The translations under genes were made by a program, and so were the position numbers. This document shows, piece after piece, positions 9,094 through 17,523 of a stretch of DNA of 59,849 nt. Under the pieces are notes generated by a model. It was not told the DNA's origin. It was given only the letters and a program-made list of their open reading frames with translations, and did not search any database. The DNA comes from Kineobactrum sediminis (GTDB taxonomy: Bacteria; Pseudomonadota; Gammaproteobacteria; Pseudomonadales; Halieaceae): contig NZ_PKLZ01000017.1 of the NCBI RefSeq assembly GCF_002868715.1, positions 1 to 59,849 of the forward strand, read 5' to 3'. How positions within the stretch are numbered: position 1 is the first letter of the stretch; each line of letters starts with the position of its first letter.

Positions 9094-9902
9094 TGGCAGC
9101 GGATCCTTTCACCGCTATCGAGATTGAAGAGAGTCATTGATCCACCCCAGACGCAGCCTGTATCCAGGCCGATCGCGTTGGGACTGTCCGTCTGGCCCTC
9201 AATAGAGGCCCAGTGGCCGAATATGATGCGGTCTCCGGCGGTTTTGCGCTCCGGGTGGCTAAACCAGGGCGATACCTTTTTGCTGTCGCCCGCCACCGTG
9301 TGGTTGGGGCTGGGGCCCTTGCTCTCCAGGTCCAGTACACCCTTGCGGGTACAAAAGCGCATCCGGGTAAGGTAATTGGTGATGACCCGAAGTCGCGCCA
9401 TTCCGGTAAGGTCATCGGACCATACGGCTGGTTCGTTGCCATACATTGCCTGCAGGAAATTGACACATTCGGGGCTCTGCAGAACCTGCTCTACCTCCCG
9501 GGCATATCCAATCGCCTCTTCCACTGACCACTGTGGCGGGATACCCGCATGTACCAGGGTGAAGCCGTGTTCGTGGTGCAGTAACGGCCGGTGGGTGAGC
9601 CAGTTCAGCAGCGTATCGCGGTCCGGTGCCGCGATAATCTTGCCCAGGGTGTCGGAGCTGGAAAGCGTGCGGACACCCGCGGCAACCGCCAGTAAGTGCA
9701 AGTCATGATTACCCAGCACCATAACCAGGTTATCCCTCATGTCATACAGAAAACGCAGGGTTTTCAAACACTTGGGTCCGCGATTGACGGCGTCGCCGAC
9801 AGACCACAGCTGATCCCGGTCGGGCTTGAAGGCAACCTTTTTGAGCAGGCATTTGAGCGGTTGCAGGCAACCCTGGATATCCCCAACGGCGTAAATAGTC
9901 AC
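9063..9902 (-). CDS. apaH: Symmetrical bis(5'-nucleosyl)-tetraphosphatase ApaH
   Basis: ApaH hydrolyses Ap4A to two ADP and also removes Np4 caps from RNA. The metallophosphoesterase motifs are all present: [22 protein letters not shown], and later HAGIPPQWS and GHWASIEG, supplying the two-metal centre. The 279 residues match E. coli ApaH (280). It follows apaG by 10 bases and its end overlaps cca, so apaG-apaH-cca probably form one transcript running from rsmA. Confidence 0.98.
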   Translation of the reverse strand: MTIYAVGDIQGCLQPLKCLLKKVAFKPDRDQLWSVGDAVNRGPKCLKTLRFLYDMRDNLVMVLGNHDLHLLAVAAGVRTLSSSDTLGKIIAAPDRDTLLNWLTHRPLLHHEHGFTLVHAGIPPQWSVEEAIGYAREVEQVLQSPECVNFLQAMYGNEPAVWSDDLTGMARLRVITNYLTRMRFCTRKGVLDLESKGPSPNHTVAGDSKKVSPWFSHPERKTAGDRIIFGHWASIEGQTDSPNAIGLDTGCVWGGSMTLFNLDSGERIRCQCKDGKCRKH

Positions 9903-9912
9903 CCGGATTACC

Positions 9913-10335
9913 TTAGTTCAGTGCCGTGGGTGTATGCAGGGTAAAGGCGGCAACGGGCACCTCAAAAGCAGGCCGGGCCAATGGACCGGGCTCCCTTTTT
10001 GCCAATTCGATCATGGTAAAGCTGCCCTCCATGTAGCCGACCGGAGTCGGCAGGGTGGTACCGCTGGTATAGCGGAAAAACTTTCCCGGCTGAATGTGTG
10101 GCTGCTCTCCCACTACTCCCTCGCCCCGAACCTCCTGCACTTCGCCGTGGCCGTCAGTAATAACCCAGTGCCTTGATAATAGCTGCACCGGCACCTCCGC
10201 GTTGTTACTGATACTGATCGTATAGGCAAAGGTGTACTGCTGGCTTTCCGGACGGGAGTGACGCGGGAGGTAGGTGGTGAGAACATCCACATCCACCAGC
10301 GCCGGGTTGAATAAGGTCTCTGGTTCTTTATTCAT
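9913..10335 (-). CDS. apaG: ApaG (Co2+/Mg2+ efflux-associated protein, FN3-like fold)
   Basis: This 140-residue beta-sandwich protein has the ApaG core [24 protein letters not shown], then [32 protein letters not shown] and MEGSFTM. Its biochemical role is unsettled; Salmonella CorD/ApaG mutants affect cobalt resistance and magnesium efflux. The ATG follows the rsmA TAG stop with no intervening base, which implies translational coupling. The rsmA-apaG-apaH order is conserved in gammaproteobacteria. Confidence 0.96.
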   Translation of the reverse strand: MNKEPETLFNPALVDVDVLTTYLPRHSRPESQQYTFAYTISISNNAEVPVQLLSRHWVITDGHGEVQEVRGEGVVGEQPHIQPGKFFRYTSGTTLPTPVGYMEGSFTMIELAKREPGPLARPAFEVPVAAFTLHTPTALN

Positions 10336-11142
10336 CTAGTCGGTACCTCTGCTGAGGTGATTGGCGAGGGCAATAAAGTCCTCCAGCGACAGGGTCTCGG
10401 CCCTGGCACCGGGATCTAGGCCCAGGGACTCCAGTGCAGCATCGTCCAGTATACCTTTTAAATTGTTGCGCAGGGTTTTGCGTCGTTGGGCGAAAGCGGA
10501 TTGGACTACCTGTCGAAGCGCCCGGGTATCACACGCCGGCCAGGGCGAGCCCGCATGTGGCGTAAGCCGTACAATAGCTGATTGCACCCTGGGGGGTGGG
10601 AAAAACGCCTCCGGTGGCACATCGAACAGGTGCTCCACCTCACAGTGGTACTGGGCCATGATGCCTAGCCGGCCCCAGTGTTTGGTGCCGGGTTGCGCCG
10701 CCAGCCGGTTGACGACTTCACGTTGCAGCATGAAATGCATGTCCTGGATATGGGGCGCAAACTCCAGCAGTCGAAAAATCAACGGCGTGGAGATGTTGTA
10801 GGGCAAGTTACCCACAACACGCAGTGGTACGCCGTCTGCCGCCAGGGCGGCGAAATCAAAATCCAGTGCATCTGCGCTGTGTAGCTTGAAGTGCGGAAAG
10901 ATGCTGAAGGCCGCCAGCAGGCCACTGACCAGATCCCGGTCGAGTTCAATGACGTCAAGGCGCAGGTCTGGACTTATCAGGGCTTTGGTCAGCGCTCCCT
11001 GGCCGGGACCGATTTCCACCAGGTGCTCGCCAGGGAGTGGATGAACGGCATCTGCTATGCGTGCGATGACGCCATCATCCTGGAGAAAGTTCTGGCCAAA
11101 ACGCTTACGGGGAGTATGGCTGGTTTTCGGTTTTTTGCTCAT
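10336..11142 (-). CDS. rsmA: 16S rRNA (A1518/A1519-N6)-dimethyltransferase RsmA (KsgA)
   Basis: RsmA dimethylates two adjacent adenosines in the 3' helix of 16S rRNA, a late check in 30S assembly. Visible motifs are RKRFGQNFLQDDGV, the SAM-binding LVEIGPGQGALTKAL, the acidic VIELDRDLV, and motif IV NLPYNIST. The basic C-terminal domain includes FAQRRKTLRNNLKG. Length 268 is close to E. coli (273). It normally follows pdxA directly, but here pdxA is 1.6 kb away, beyond an opposite-strand ABC exporter. rsmA must therefore have its own promoter in 11143-11253, or one inside the exporter. Confidence 0.98.
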   Translation of the reverse strand: MSKKPKTSHTPRKRFGQNFLQDDGVIARIADAVHPLPGEHLVEIGPGQGALTKALISPDLRLDVIELDRDLVSGLLAAFSIFPHFKLHSADALDFDFAALAADGVPLRVVGNLPYNISTPLIFRLLEFAPHIQDMHFMLQREVVNRLAAQPGTKHWGRLGIMAQYHCEVEHLFDVPPEAFFPPPRVQSAIVRLTPHAGSPWPACDTRALRQVVQSAFAQRRKTLRNNLKGILDDAALESLGLDPGARAETLSLEDFIALANHLSRGTD

Positions 11143-11253
11143 GGCGCAGAGTTTACTGTGCCGGGCGCTTATGCGCAGCCTTTATGGATCAAATTCGCCG
11201 GCACTGGTAGACTCGCCGACTCACTATTCGAGACCCGGTGGCCGCATAGTCCC

Positions 11254-12030
11254 ATGACCTTTCCCCAGTTTTTCTCCCTGGTTGACACCATGGCGCGGAT
11301 GTCGCTGAAAGCGGACGCGGCACGCTACCTGTTCGGCTATATCTGGTGGGTTCTGGAGCCACTGCTGTACGTGCTGGTATTTTATGTGGTGTTCGAGCTG
11401 ATCCTGCAAAACAGGCAGGAAAATTTCCTGGTTTTCCTGATGTGCGGCAAGTTGACCTTTATCTGGTTTTCCAAATCCGTGAACCAGGCGGCGCGCAGTA
11501 TCGTTGGCGGTGTTGGCCTGATTGGGAAGGTCGATGTGCCGAAAAGCGTTTTCCCCATGGCGGTTATCCAGGAGGGCCTGTACAAGCAGGCAGCGGTATT
11601 CGCTCTGCTGTTTACCGTACTCTTGTTCAGTGGATACCCGATAACCTGGACGTGGGTCTGGCTGGCCCCGTTGATAGTGGTAAATTATGTGATGATTGTT
11701 GCCTGCAGCTTGCTGTGCGCTTACCTCGTCTGCCTGGCCTTCGATTTTGTCGTGCTGGTGAGTCTGGGTACTATTTTCCTGTTGTTCATATCCGGCGTTT
11801 TCTGGGATCCGCGGGCACTACCGGACCCGGCGATGACAGACCTTATCCTGACGGTAAACCCGCTGGCCTTTATTCTGGACGCCTATCGACAGATATTGAT
11901 GGCAGGTGTCGCGCCCGATGGGCTGCATCTGGCGGCCATCGGCGCCGGCTTCGGTTTGCTGGCGGTCTTGTTGCTGTTGCTGATCCGCCGGACCGGGCAG
12001 TTTCTGGCACTGAAAGTGATTACATCATGA
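11254..12030 (+). CDS. ABC-2 type exporter permease (Wzm/KpsM/TagG-like)
   Basis: A 258-residue polytopic protein with the polysaccharide-exporter ABC-2 layout: an amphipathic N-terminus leading to YLFGYIWWVLEPLLYVLVFYVVFELIL, then five or so further hydrophobic spans, and the family-typical end RTGQFLALKVITS. The late segment FISGVFWDPRALPD...VNPLAFILDAYRQILM resembles the KpsM/Wzm region before the last helices. It would form the membrane channel for the ATPase encoded next, whose ATG overlaps this stop as ATGA. The start at 11254 is chosen because the open frame extends antisense into rsmA without family similarity. No glycosyltransferase or other polysaccharide gene is nearby, so the cargo is unknown. 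Confidence 0.85.
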   Translation: MTFPQFFSLVDTMARMSLKADAARYLFGYIWWVLEPLLYVLVFYVVFELILQNRQENFLVFLMCGKLTFIWFSKSVNQAARSIVGGVGLIGKVDVPKSVFPMAVIQEGLYKQAAVFALLFTVLLFSGYPITWTWVWLAPLIVVNYVMIVACSLLCAYLVCLAFDFVVLVSLGTIFLLFISGVFWDPRALPDPAMTDLILTVNPLAFILDAYRQILMAGVAPDGLHLAAIGAGFGLLAVLLLLLIRRTGQFLALKVITS

Positions 12031-12743
12031 CGCAGACGGAGCGGCAGCGGGACATCATGCTGGAACTGGTCGATGTCAGCCACAGTTTTCATGCCCGGAA
12101 ATCGAGTTTCGACCACGGTATTCACACTGTGCTCGACAGGGTCTCGCTTACGCTTTTTAAAGGCGAGACCCTGGGCGTTATCGGTCGTAACGGTGCCGGT
12201 AAAACCACGATGCTTCGGTTGATGGCGGGCATTTTCGCACCTCGTTCAGGTGCCGTTTTGCGCCGTCCGGGCACTACCTGCGCCCTGCTGAGCCTGGGCC
12301 TGGGGTTTCAGCCGCAATTATCCGGTAGCGATAATGCCTTGCTGTCGGCGATGTTACAGGGGCTGTCCCGGCGTGCCGCCAGGGCCTGTCTCGAAGAGAT
12401 TCGGGAATTTTCGGAACTCGGCCAGTCTTTTGATGAGCCCGTTAAGACCTACTCCGCAGGCATGCGGGCGCGCTTGGGCTTTACCACAGCGTTAATGACC
12501 CACGTTGATATTCTGCTGATAGACGAAGTATTGAGCGTTGGCGATAAAGCCTTTCGACGCAAGGCGGAAACCGCGATGAAAGGCCGTATTACCGGAGAGC
12601 AGACCGTTGTTTTCGTGTCGCATGCCGAGGGCCAGGTGCGTGCACTCTGCGACAGGGCAATCTGGATTGAGGACGGTCGTGTGCGGGCGCAAGGCGATAC
12701 TGGCGAGGTGCTGGATCAATACCGGGAACCACAGGAGAAGTGA
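12027..12743 (+). CDS. ABC exporter ATP-binding protein (Wzt/KpsT/TagH-like, short form)
   Basis: A 238-residue ATPase with Walker A GRNGAGKTT, a Q-loop-like LSLGLGFQPQLSG region, the signature YSAGMRARLGF, Walker B DILLIDEVLSVGD and the H-loop FVSHAEGQ. The combination of YSAGM signature and DEVLSVGD is characteristic of polysaccharide and teichoic-acid exporters. It ends soon after the nucleotide-binding domain, so it lacks the C-terminal carbohydrate-binding domain of long Wzt proteins. That favours a KpsT-like mechanism in which the glycan needs no terminal cap recognition. It is coupled to the upstream permease by ATGA and converges on pdxA across a 21-bp gap. Confidence 0.9.
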   Translation: MTQTERQRDIMLELVDVSHSFHARKSSFDHGIHTVLDRVSLTLFKGETLGVIGRNGAGKTTMLRLMAGIFAPRSGAVLRRPGTTCALLSLGLGFQPQLSGSDNALLSAMLQGLSRRAARACLEEIREFSELGQSFDEPVKTYSAGMRARLGFTTALMTHVDILLIDEVLSVGDKAFRRKAETAMKGRITGEQTVVFVSHAEGQVRALCDRAIWIEDGRVRAQGDTGEVLDQYREPQEK

Positions 12744-12770
12744 TCCTTGAAAACGATAAGGGTATCACTT
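12738..12770. terminator. Inverted repeat spanning both stop codons of the convergent exporter and pdxA genes
   Basis: AAGTGATCCTT (12738-12748) and AAGGGTATCACTT (12758-12770) form a 7-bp stem AAGTGAT/ATCACTT extended by four further pairs past a bulge, with a 9-base loop. The arms contain the TGA of the ATPase gene (12741-12743) and the TGA of pdxA (12765-12767, minus). No U-run follows on either strand, so it may act as a weak bidirectional terminator or an mRNA 3'-end stabiliser. Confidence 0.4.
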
Positions 12771-13766
12771 GCCGGAGTGCTCCGCCTGCCTTGAGGCCAG
12801 CGTGACAGCCATTGCCAGTGCCGCCCGCAAGCTACCATCCCCGGCCATTCCGGTTCCGGCCAGGTCCAGTGCAGTACCATGATCCACTGAAGTGCGGATA
12901 ATCGGCAGCCCCAGCGTGATATTCACGGCGTTGCCAAACCCCGCGTATTTCAATACCGGCAGCCCCTGGTCATGGTACATGGCCAGATAGGCATCCGTCC
13001 GGGCCAGGGTATCGGCATTAAAGGCCGTGTCCGCCGGCAGCGGGCCGAGCAGGTCCATGCCCTGTGCGCGCAGGTTTTCCAGGGCGGGGATAATGATGTC
13101 GAGTTCTTCCCGCCCCAGATGCCCACCCTCGCCCGCATGCGGATTGAGTCCCAGTACCGCGATACAGGGCGCGCCGATGCCAAATTTTTGCATCAGGTCA
13201 CGGTGCAGGATACTAATGCTGGTAGTGATTGAGGTCGCGGTAATTGCCTCCGGCACTTGTGCGAGGGGGAGGTGGGTCGTCGCCAGCGCCACCCGCAATT
13301 CGCCGGCGGCCAGCAGCATGACCACCTGTGCGGTAGCGGTTCTGGCGGCCAGGAATTCGGTATGACCGCTGAAAGGGATTCCGGCGTCATTGATGACCGA
13401 TTTCTGCACCGGTGCCGTCACCATGGCGTCGAATCTGCCCGCCACGCAGCCGTCTACGGCTTGTTGCAACGTGTCCAGTACCCAGTGGGCATTACCGACA
13501 TCCAGTTTCCCCGCGATCACCGGCACTGCGGTCGGCACGGCCTGAACGTGTATCGTGCCCGCCTGTTGCGGACGGGCCGGCGCGTCGAAATCCACTGTCT
13601 GTAGTGTCAGGGGCAAGCCTAGCTTGCGAGCGCGTGCCATCAGCAGTTCAGGGTCTGTGATGGCTACCAGTTCCGCCGGCCAGTCCTGTTGGGCGATCAT
13701 GGCAACAATATCCGCACCGATTCCCGCCGGTTCCCCGAGGGTAATGGCGATTCTCGGTACGGTCAT
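12765..13766 (-). CDS. pdxA: 4-hydroxythreonine-4-phosphate dehydrogenase PdxA
   Basis: PdxA oxidises 4-phosphohydroxy-L-threonine in the DXP-dependent pyridoxal phosphate pathway. Family segments are [10 protein letters not shown] at the N-terminus, the metal/substrate site in [20 protein letters not shown] and [15 protein letters not shown], and [14 protein letters not shown] near the end. The conserved histidines that bind divalent metal are all visible. At 333 residues it matches E. coli (329). It follows surA by 12 bases in the lptD-surA-pdxA run. The usual next gene, rsmA, is displaced by the inserted exporter pair. Confidence 0.98.
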   Translation of the reverse strand: MTVPRIAITLGEPAGIGADIVAMIAQQDWPAELVAITDPELLMARARKLGLPLTLQTVDFDAPARPQQAGTIHVQAVPTAVPVIAGKLDVGNAHWVLDTLQQAVDGCVAGRFDAMVTAPVQKSVINDAGIPFSGHTEFLAARTATAQVVMLLAAGELRVALATTHLPLAQVPEAITATSITTSISILHRDLMQKFGIGAPCIAVLGLNPHAGEGGHLGREELDIIIPALENLRAQGMDLLGPLPADTAFNADTLARTDAYLAMYHDQGLPVLKYAGFGNAVNITLGLPIIRTSVDHGTALDLAGTGMAGDGSLRAALAMAVTLASRQAEHSGK

Positions 13767-13778
13767 GATGCTCTGTGC

Positions 13779-15059
13779 CTACTTTATGTCAACGAACGCT
13801 TCGTCGCGGATTTTACGCAGCCATACGTCCAGCTCTTCATCGTACTTGCGCTGACGCAGCGCATCCGTTGCCTGTGCCCGAATGGCGTCCTGGGTCATAT
13901 CCTGCTCGCGCCGATCCAGAATCTCCAGGATATGCCAGCCAAATTGTGTTCTCACCGGATCTGAAATCTCGCCGGTTTCGGTATTGGCAATCGCTTGATC
14001 AAATTCCGGCACCATCTGCCCGGTCATGGTCCAGCCGAGGTCCCCGCCCTCTGCCGCAGAGCCGATGTCTTCCGAATGTTCTCTGGCAAGCTCGCCGAAG
14101 TCTTCACCGTCTTCGGCCCGCTCCCTGAGCGCCATGATTTTGGCTTCAGCCTGTTCCGAAGTCATGATCTCTGAAGGCCGCAGCAGGATATGGCGCACTT
14201 TTGTCTGGTTTACGATCTGCGTGCCACCCTTCATTTCGGCGACGTGCACCAGATGGAGTCCGGAGGGGCTACGCACCGGGTCAGAGGTTGTCCCCACCGC
14301 CAGTGAAGGCACGATGTCGCTGAAAAGCGTCGGCAGATCTTCCAGCTTGCGCCAGCCGAGATCACCGCCCGAGAAGGTATAAGGACCACTATTGCCGGAA
14401 ATCACCTGGTCAAAGGATTCGCCACCACGGATGCGCTGCAGCAGCTGTTGCAGATAAGCGCGTGCTTCAGTGATTTCCTTTTCGGGGGCATCGGCAGATA
14501 TAGGCAACAGGGCATGCAAAACCCGGTATTCCGGCTGGCTCAGCTTTTTTCCCTCCGGGGAGGTGAGGAAGTTATCCACCTCTTCCTCGGATATCTGGAT
14601 ACGCTGATTGACGTTACCCGACTGCACACGCTGGATGATCATTTCGCGACGGATCTGTTCGCGCATTTCGGCGTAGGACTGGCCTTCCTGTTCCAATGCT
14701 ACCCGGAACTGCTCCGGGGACATCTGGTTCTGCGCTGCGATACGCTCCATTGCGGCATTCAGCTGGGCATCGGAGATTCGCGCACCCACACGGTTACCGA
14801 TTTGCAGCTGAATACTCTCGATAATCAGCCGGTCCAGGGTTTCCCGAATCAGCACATCTTCCGGCGGTACTTCGACCCCCCGCGAGCGCAGGGTTTGCGT
14901 AATGCCTTGCACCCGCTCCCGCAGTTCACTCGCCATGACGACATCGTCGTCGACGATGGCGACCACCTGGTCAAGCATTTGAGTCTGGGCGTGGCCCGAT
15001 CCCGCGGCCAGCAGTAAAGCCGCCATGCCGAAGGCCAATAGTACAGATTTAATAGTCAC
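13779..15059 (-). CDS. surA: Periplasmic chaperone / peptidyl-prolyl isomerase SurA
   Basis: SurA carries unfolded outer-membrane proteins across the periplasm to the Bam complex. A signal peptide (KSVLLAFGMAALLLAAGSGHA, cleavage before QTQML) precedes the N-terminal chaperone domain with QVVAIVDDDVVMASEL. Two parvulin domains follow, beginning near EYRVLHALL and VRHILLRPSE, the second with the typical GWHILEI close. Length 426 matches E. coli (428). Its start overlaps the lptD stop by 11 bases, which is consistent with coupling to LptD, a known SurA client. Confidence 0.98.
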   Translation of the reverse strand: MTIKSVLLAFGMAALLLAAGSGHAQTQMLDQVVAIVDDDVVMASELRERVQGITQTLRSRGVEVPPEDVLIRETLDRLIIESIQLQIGNRVGARISDAQLNAAMERIAAQNQMSPEQFRVALEQEGQSYAEMREQIRREMIIQRVQSGNVNQRIQISEEEVDNFLTSPEGKKLSQPEYRVLHALLPISADAPEKEITEARAYLQQLLQRIRGGESFDQVISGNSGPYTFSGGDLGWRKLEDLPTLFSDIVPSLAVGTTSDPVRSPSGLHLVHVAEMKGGTQIVNQTKVRHILLRPSEIMTSEQAEAKIMALRERAEDGEDFGELAREHSEDIGSAAEGGDLGWTMTGQMVPEFDQAIANTETGEISDPVRTQFGWHILEILDRREQDMTQDAIRAQATDALRQRKYDEELDVWLRKIRDEAFVDIK

Positions 15060-17436
15060 GATCTTGGAAACCTCGAATCATATCTTCCAGCAGGTCGGAA
15101 ACCCTGTTACCAAAGCCGCCCATACCCTTGAGGACAACTTGGACCTGTGTGGAGCGCTTCCGTTCCAGATCCGGGTCGCTGAAATCGGTATTCTGGCCGG
15201 GAGCATTGTCAAAATAGCGCAGATGCAGCAGGCGTACCCGCCAACAGCAGGTATCGTATTCTATTCCGACGACATCTTCCACGCTGGTGGCATCCTCAAT
15301 ACTGTAGTTCACGGCCGCGAACAGTTTCCAGCGGTTGTTCAAGGGGTAATGAGCAGAGGCGTGAGCCTGTTCAGTGACCCCTTCCGGGTTGACCTGGGTT
15401 AGCGGGCGCCGGTAGGAGTAGCCGAGATTGAATACGGCGTTATCATCACGCCGGTAACTGGCTTGCAGGCTGCCGGCATTCATGTTGCCGCTGTCCGGAT
15501 CCCATACCAGGCTGTTGCGCAGGCTTAGACGTTTGTTGGGATAGAAGTTGAGCTCTGCCGCCATCTCCGAGCTCGACTGGTCAAGGGCCGGATCCTGGGG
15601 GTTCAGGCGTACACGTCTGTCATCAAAGTAGAAGATCTGGCCGAGGCTGGCGTTGAGGTATTCGCGACCGTCTTCATCACTGATGTAGCGGGTGGTCAGG
15701 CCCAGGGACAGCTGGTTGGAATCGTCCAGGCGATCACGACCCGAGAATCGTGTTTCCCGAAACAACTGGTTGTAGCTGAAGGTAAGTTCAGCGCTATCGA
15801 AGTCAGGCTGGTCAGACTGATCTTCGTATTCGCTACGCAGGTAGTAGAAGCGAGGTTCCAGTGTCTGCAGCAGGCCGCGTCCCGCCAGCCCGGTGCGCCG
15901 CTCAAACACGAGTCCGCCATCAATGCTGGCCAGCGCCGAGCCAGTTGAAGGACTGTTTCCCGCCACCAGGCCCTGTTCATTCAGTTCATACTCAAGATAG
16001 CGGTATTTAACCGTAGGCCTGAGAAAACCGTATTGCCATAGCATGGGAGCGGTGGCCCCACCCTCAAGATAAACCCGTTGGCCGGTGACGCGATCATCAT
16101 CGGTATCGAAGTAAGAGTACTGGCCTAAAAAAATCGGGTTGATTTCAAAAGGCGTGTTGGCCGTGCGATAGCTGGCGGTAATCTGGGGAAGCTTCTTGTA
16201 GTCATTGCTGATGTCGTCCGCGAGAGACTGAAACTGCTGGAACTCCGCCCCGATCAGCCACTCCTCGCCCAGATAATCCATTGATGCCAGCTGGAGCAGA
16301 TTGGTGCGGCGCCTCATATCCAGGTTGGAGGTGTCCAGGTCCTTGAGATAGTCGACATCGCTGGCCCTGGAATAGTCCACGCGGGAGCGCCAGCGCTGAT
16401 CGAACAGCCCATTTTGCTTGATTACACCAAGCCAGCGCTTCTGGTCCTCCTGTTGGGGGCGATCGCGCAGGAACTGATCGTCCTGGGCCATATAGGCGCC
16501 GCCGACTGTCCATGATCCTGTCTTTTGATCCAGGTAACGGGCCTCCAGCTCGTGATTTGTACCGCGTTCCTGAATGTAGCGAGGGGTGTAAAGAAGGTCG
16601 TAATTGGGAGCCAGATTAAAGTAGATCGGAACGGCTACATCCAGGCCGCCACTGCTGTCGGAGCCGAGATCCGGCCACAGCAGCCCCGTACGCCGGCGGT
16701 CATCCAGGGGGAATCGCAGCCACGGCAGGTACAGCACGGGCACGCCCCCAAGGTCCAGTTTGGCGCCGCGGGCTGTGCCGACGCCTTCGTCCACATCCAG
16801 CTTGATACTGTCGGCGCGAATAGCCCATTCATCGCTACCCGGCGCACAATAGGACATGCTACCGTCGGTGATGAACAGCAGGCCTTCAGCGTTGCGCCGT
16901 AACTGTCCGGCACTGCCGTGCAGGTGTTGCTCGTGGAGGACAAATTCGCTCTGCTCGATACTGGCTTCGCCGGTTTCGGTGGAATATCGTGCCTCCTCCC
17001 CCCGCAATAGCAGACCGGGTTCACGCAGGGTGATGCCGCCGGTGAGCCTGCCTTCGCCTTCGTCGCGGTTGAAGTAGGCATCGCCGCCGCGCAGCTGCCG
17101 GTAGCCCTGTTCAACGGTAACACCGCCACGCAGATAGATGTCGTCACCCTGCAGCTCCGACTGGGTGGCCCGGGCACGTATGTCGGCACTTTCGGGGCTG
17201 CCCGAGACATCCGACCCCGCGAGGGGATCAATGTAGCGTCCGCCACAACTGCGACAGAGCGGGTCACGCAGTTCCTCGGGTACCTCTGCAACAGGTACCC
17301 AATCGAGCGCGGCGACATCATTTGCTGTAGCATTCTGGGCCGCGATTAACGGCATCAGTAAACCCATGGCGAGCGCAAGCGGACGCAATAATGGCCTTGG
17401 GATGGGCTGTGGACTGCGGAAGCGATACGGAATCAT
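15049..17436 (-). CDS. lptD: LPS-assembly outer-membrane protein LptD
   Basis: LptD forms, with LptE, the translocon that inserts LPS into the outer leaflet. A signal peptide (basic start, hydrophobic LALAMGLLMPLIA, cleavage after NATA) is followed by the LptA-like periplasmic domain and a large beta-barrel rich in alternating aromatic strands. The four-cysteine disulfide code is preserved: Cys61/Cys64 in CRSCGG, a cysteine in SMSYCAPGSDEW, and the C-terminal Cys-Cys pair in YDTCCWRVRLL (about 728). I start at ATG 17436 for a plausible signal peptide; in-frame starts at 17451 and 17481 would lengthen it. It is divergent from amgK and overlaps surA. Confidence 0.97.
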   Translation of the reverse strand: MIPYRFRSPQPIPRPLLRPLALAMGLLMPLIAAQNATANDVAALDWVPVAEVPEELRDPLCRSCGGRYIDPLAGSDVSGSPESADIRARATQSELQGDDIYLRGGVTVEQGYRQLRGGDAYFNRDEGEGRLTGGITLREPGLLLRGEEARYSTETGEASIEQSEFVLHEQHLHGSAGQLRRNAEGLLFITDGSMSYCAPGSDEWAIRADSIKLDVDEGVGTARGAKLDLGGVPVLYLPWLRFPLDDRRRTGLLWPDLGSDSSGGLDVAVPIYFNLAPNYDLLYTPRYIQERGTNHELEARYLDQKTGSWTVGGAYMAQDDQFLRDRPQQEDQKRWLGVIKQNGLFDQRWRSRVDYSRASDVDYLKDLDTSNLDMRRRTNLLQLASMDYLGEEWLIGAEFQQFQSLADDISNDYKKLPQITASYRTANTPFEINPIFLGQYSYFDTDDDRVTGQRVYLEGGATAPMLWQYGFLRPTVKYRYLEYELNEQGLVAGNSPSTGSALASIDGGLVFERRTGLAGRGLLQTLEPRFYYLRSEYEDQSDQPDFDSAELTFSYNQLFRETRFSGRDRLDDSNQLSLGLTTRYISDEDGREYLNASLGQIFYFDDRRVRLNPQDPALDQSSSEMAAELNFYPNKRLSLRNSLVWDPDSGNMNAGSLQASYRRDDNAVFNLGYSYRRPLTQVNPEGVTEQAHASAHYPLNNRWKLFAAVNYSIEDATSVEDVVGIEYDTCCWRVRLLHLRYFDNAPGQNTDFSDPDLERKRSTQVQVVLKGMGGFGNRVSDLLEDMIRGFQDRDY

Positions 17437-17512
17437 TAAGGCTGGATGCATTTTTTGGTATAAACGCGGATGATAAAGCATCACCCCGGCCTTGTCCGGG
17501 ACTTTTTAATAC

Positions 17513-17518
17513 AGGAGG
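17513..17518 (+). promoter_or_regulatory. Strong ribosome-binding site that fixes a TTG start for amgK
   Basis: AGGAGG lies five bases before TTG at 17524. The first ATG of the frame (17470) has no comparable signal and falls inside the lptD start region, so the TTG is the better start. Confidence 0.7.
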
Positions 17519-17523
17519 TGCTC

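Noticed and set aside
10891-11253. Upstream extension of the ABC permease into rsmA
   Set aside because: The extension is antisense to rsmA, lacks similarity to ABC-2 permeases, and the ATG at 11254 gives a normal family length.
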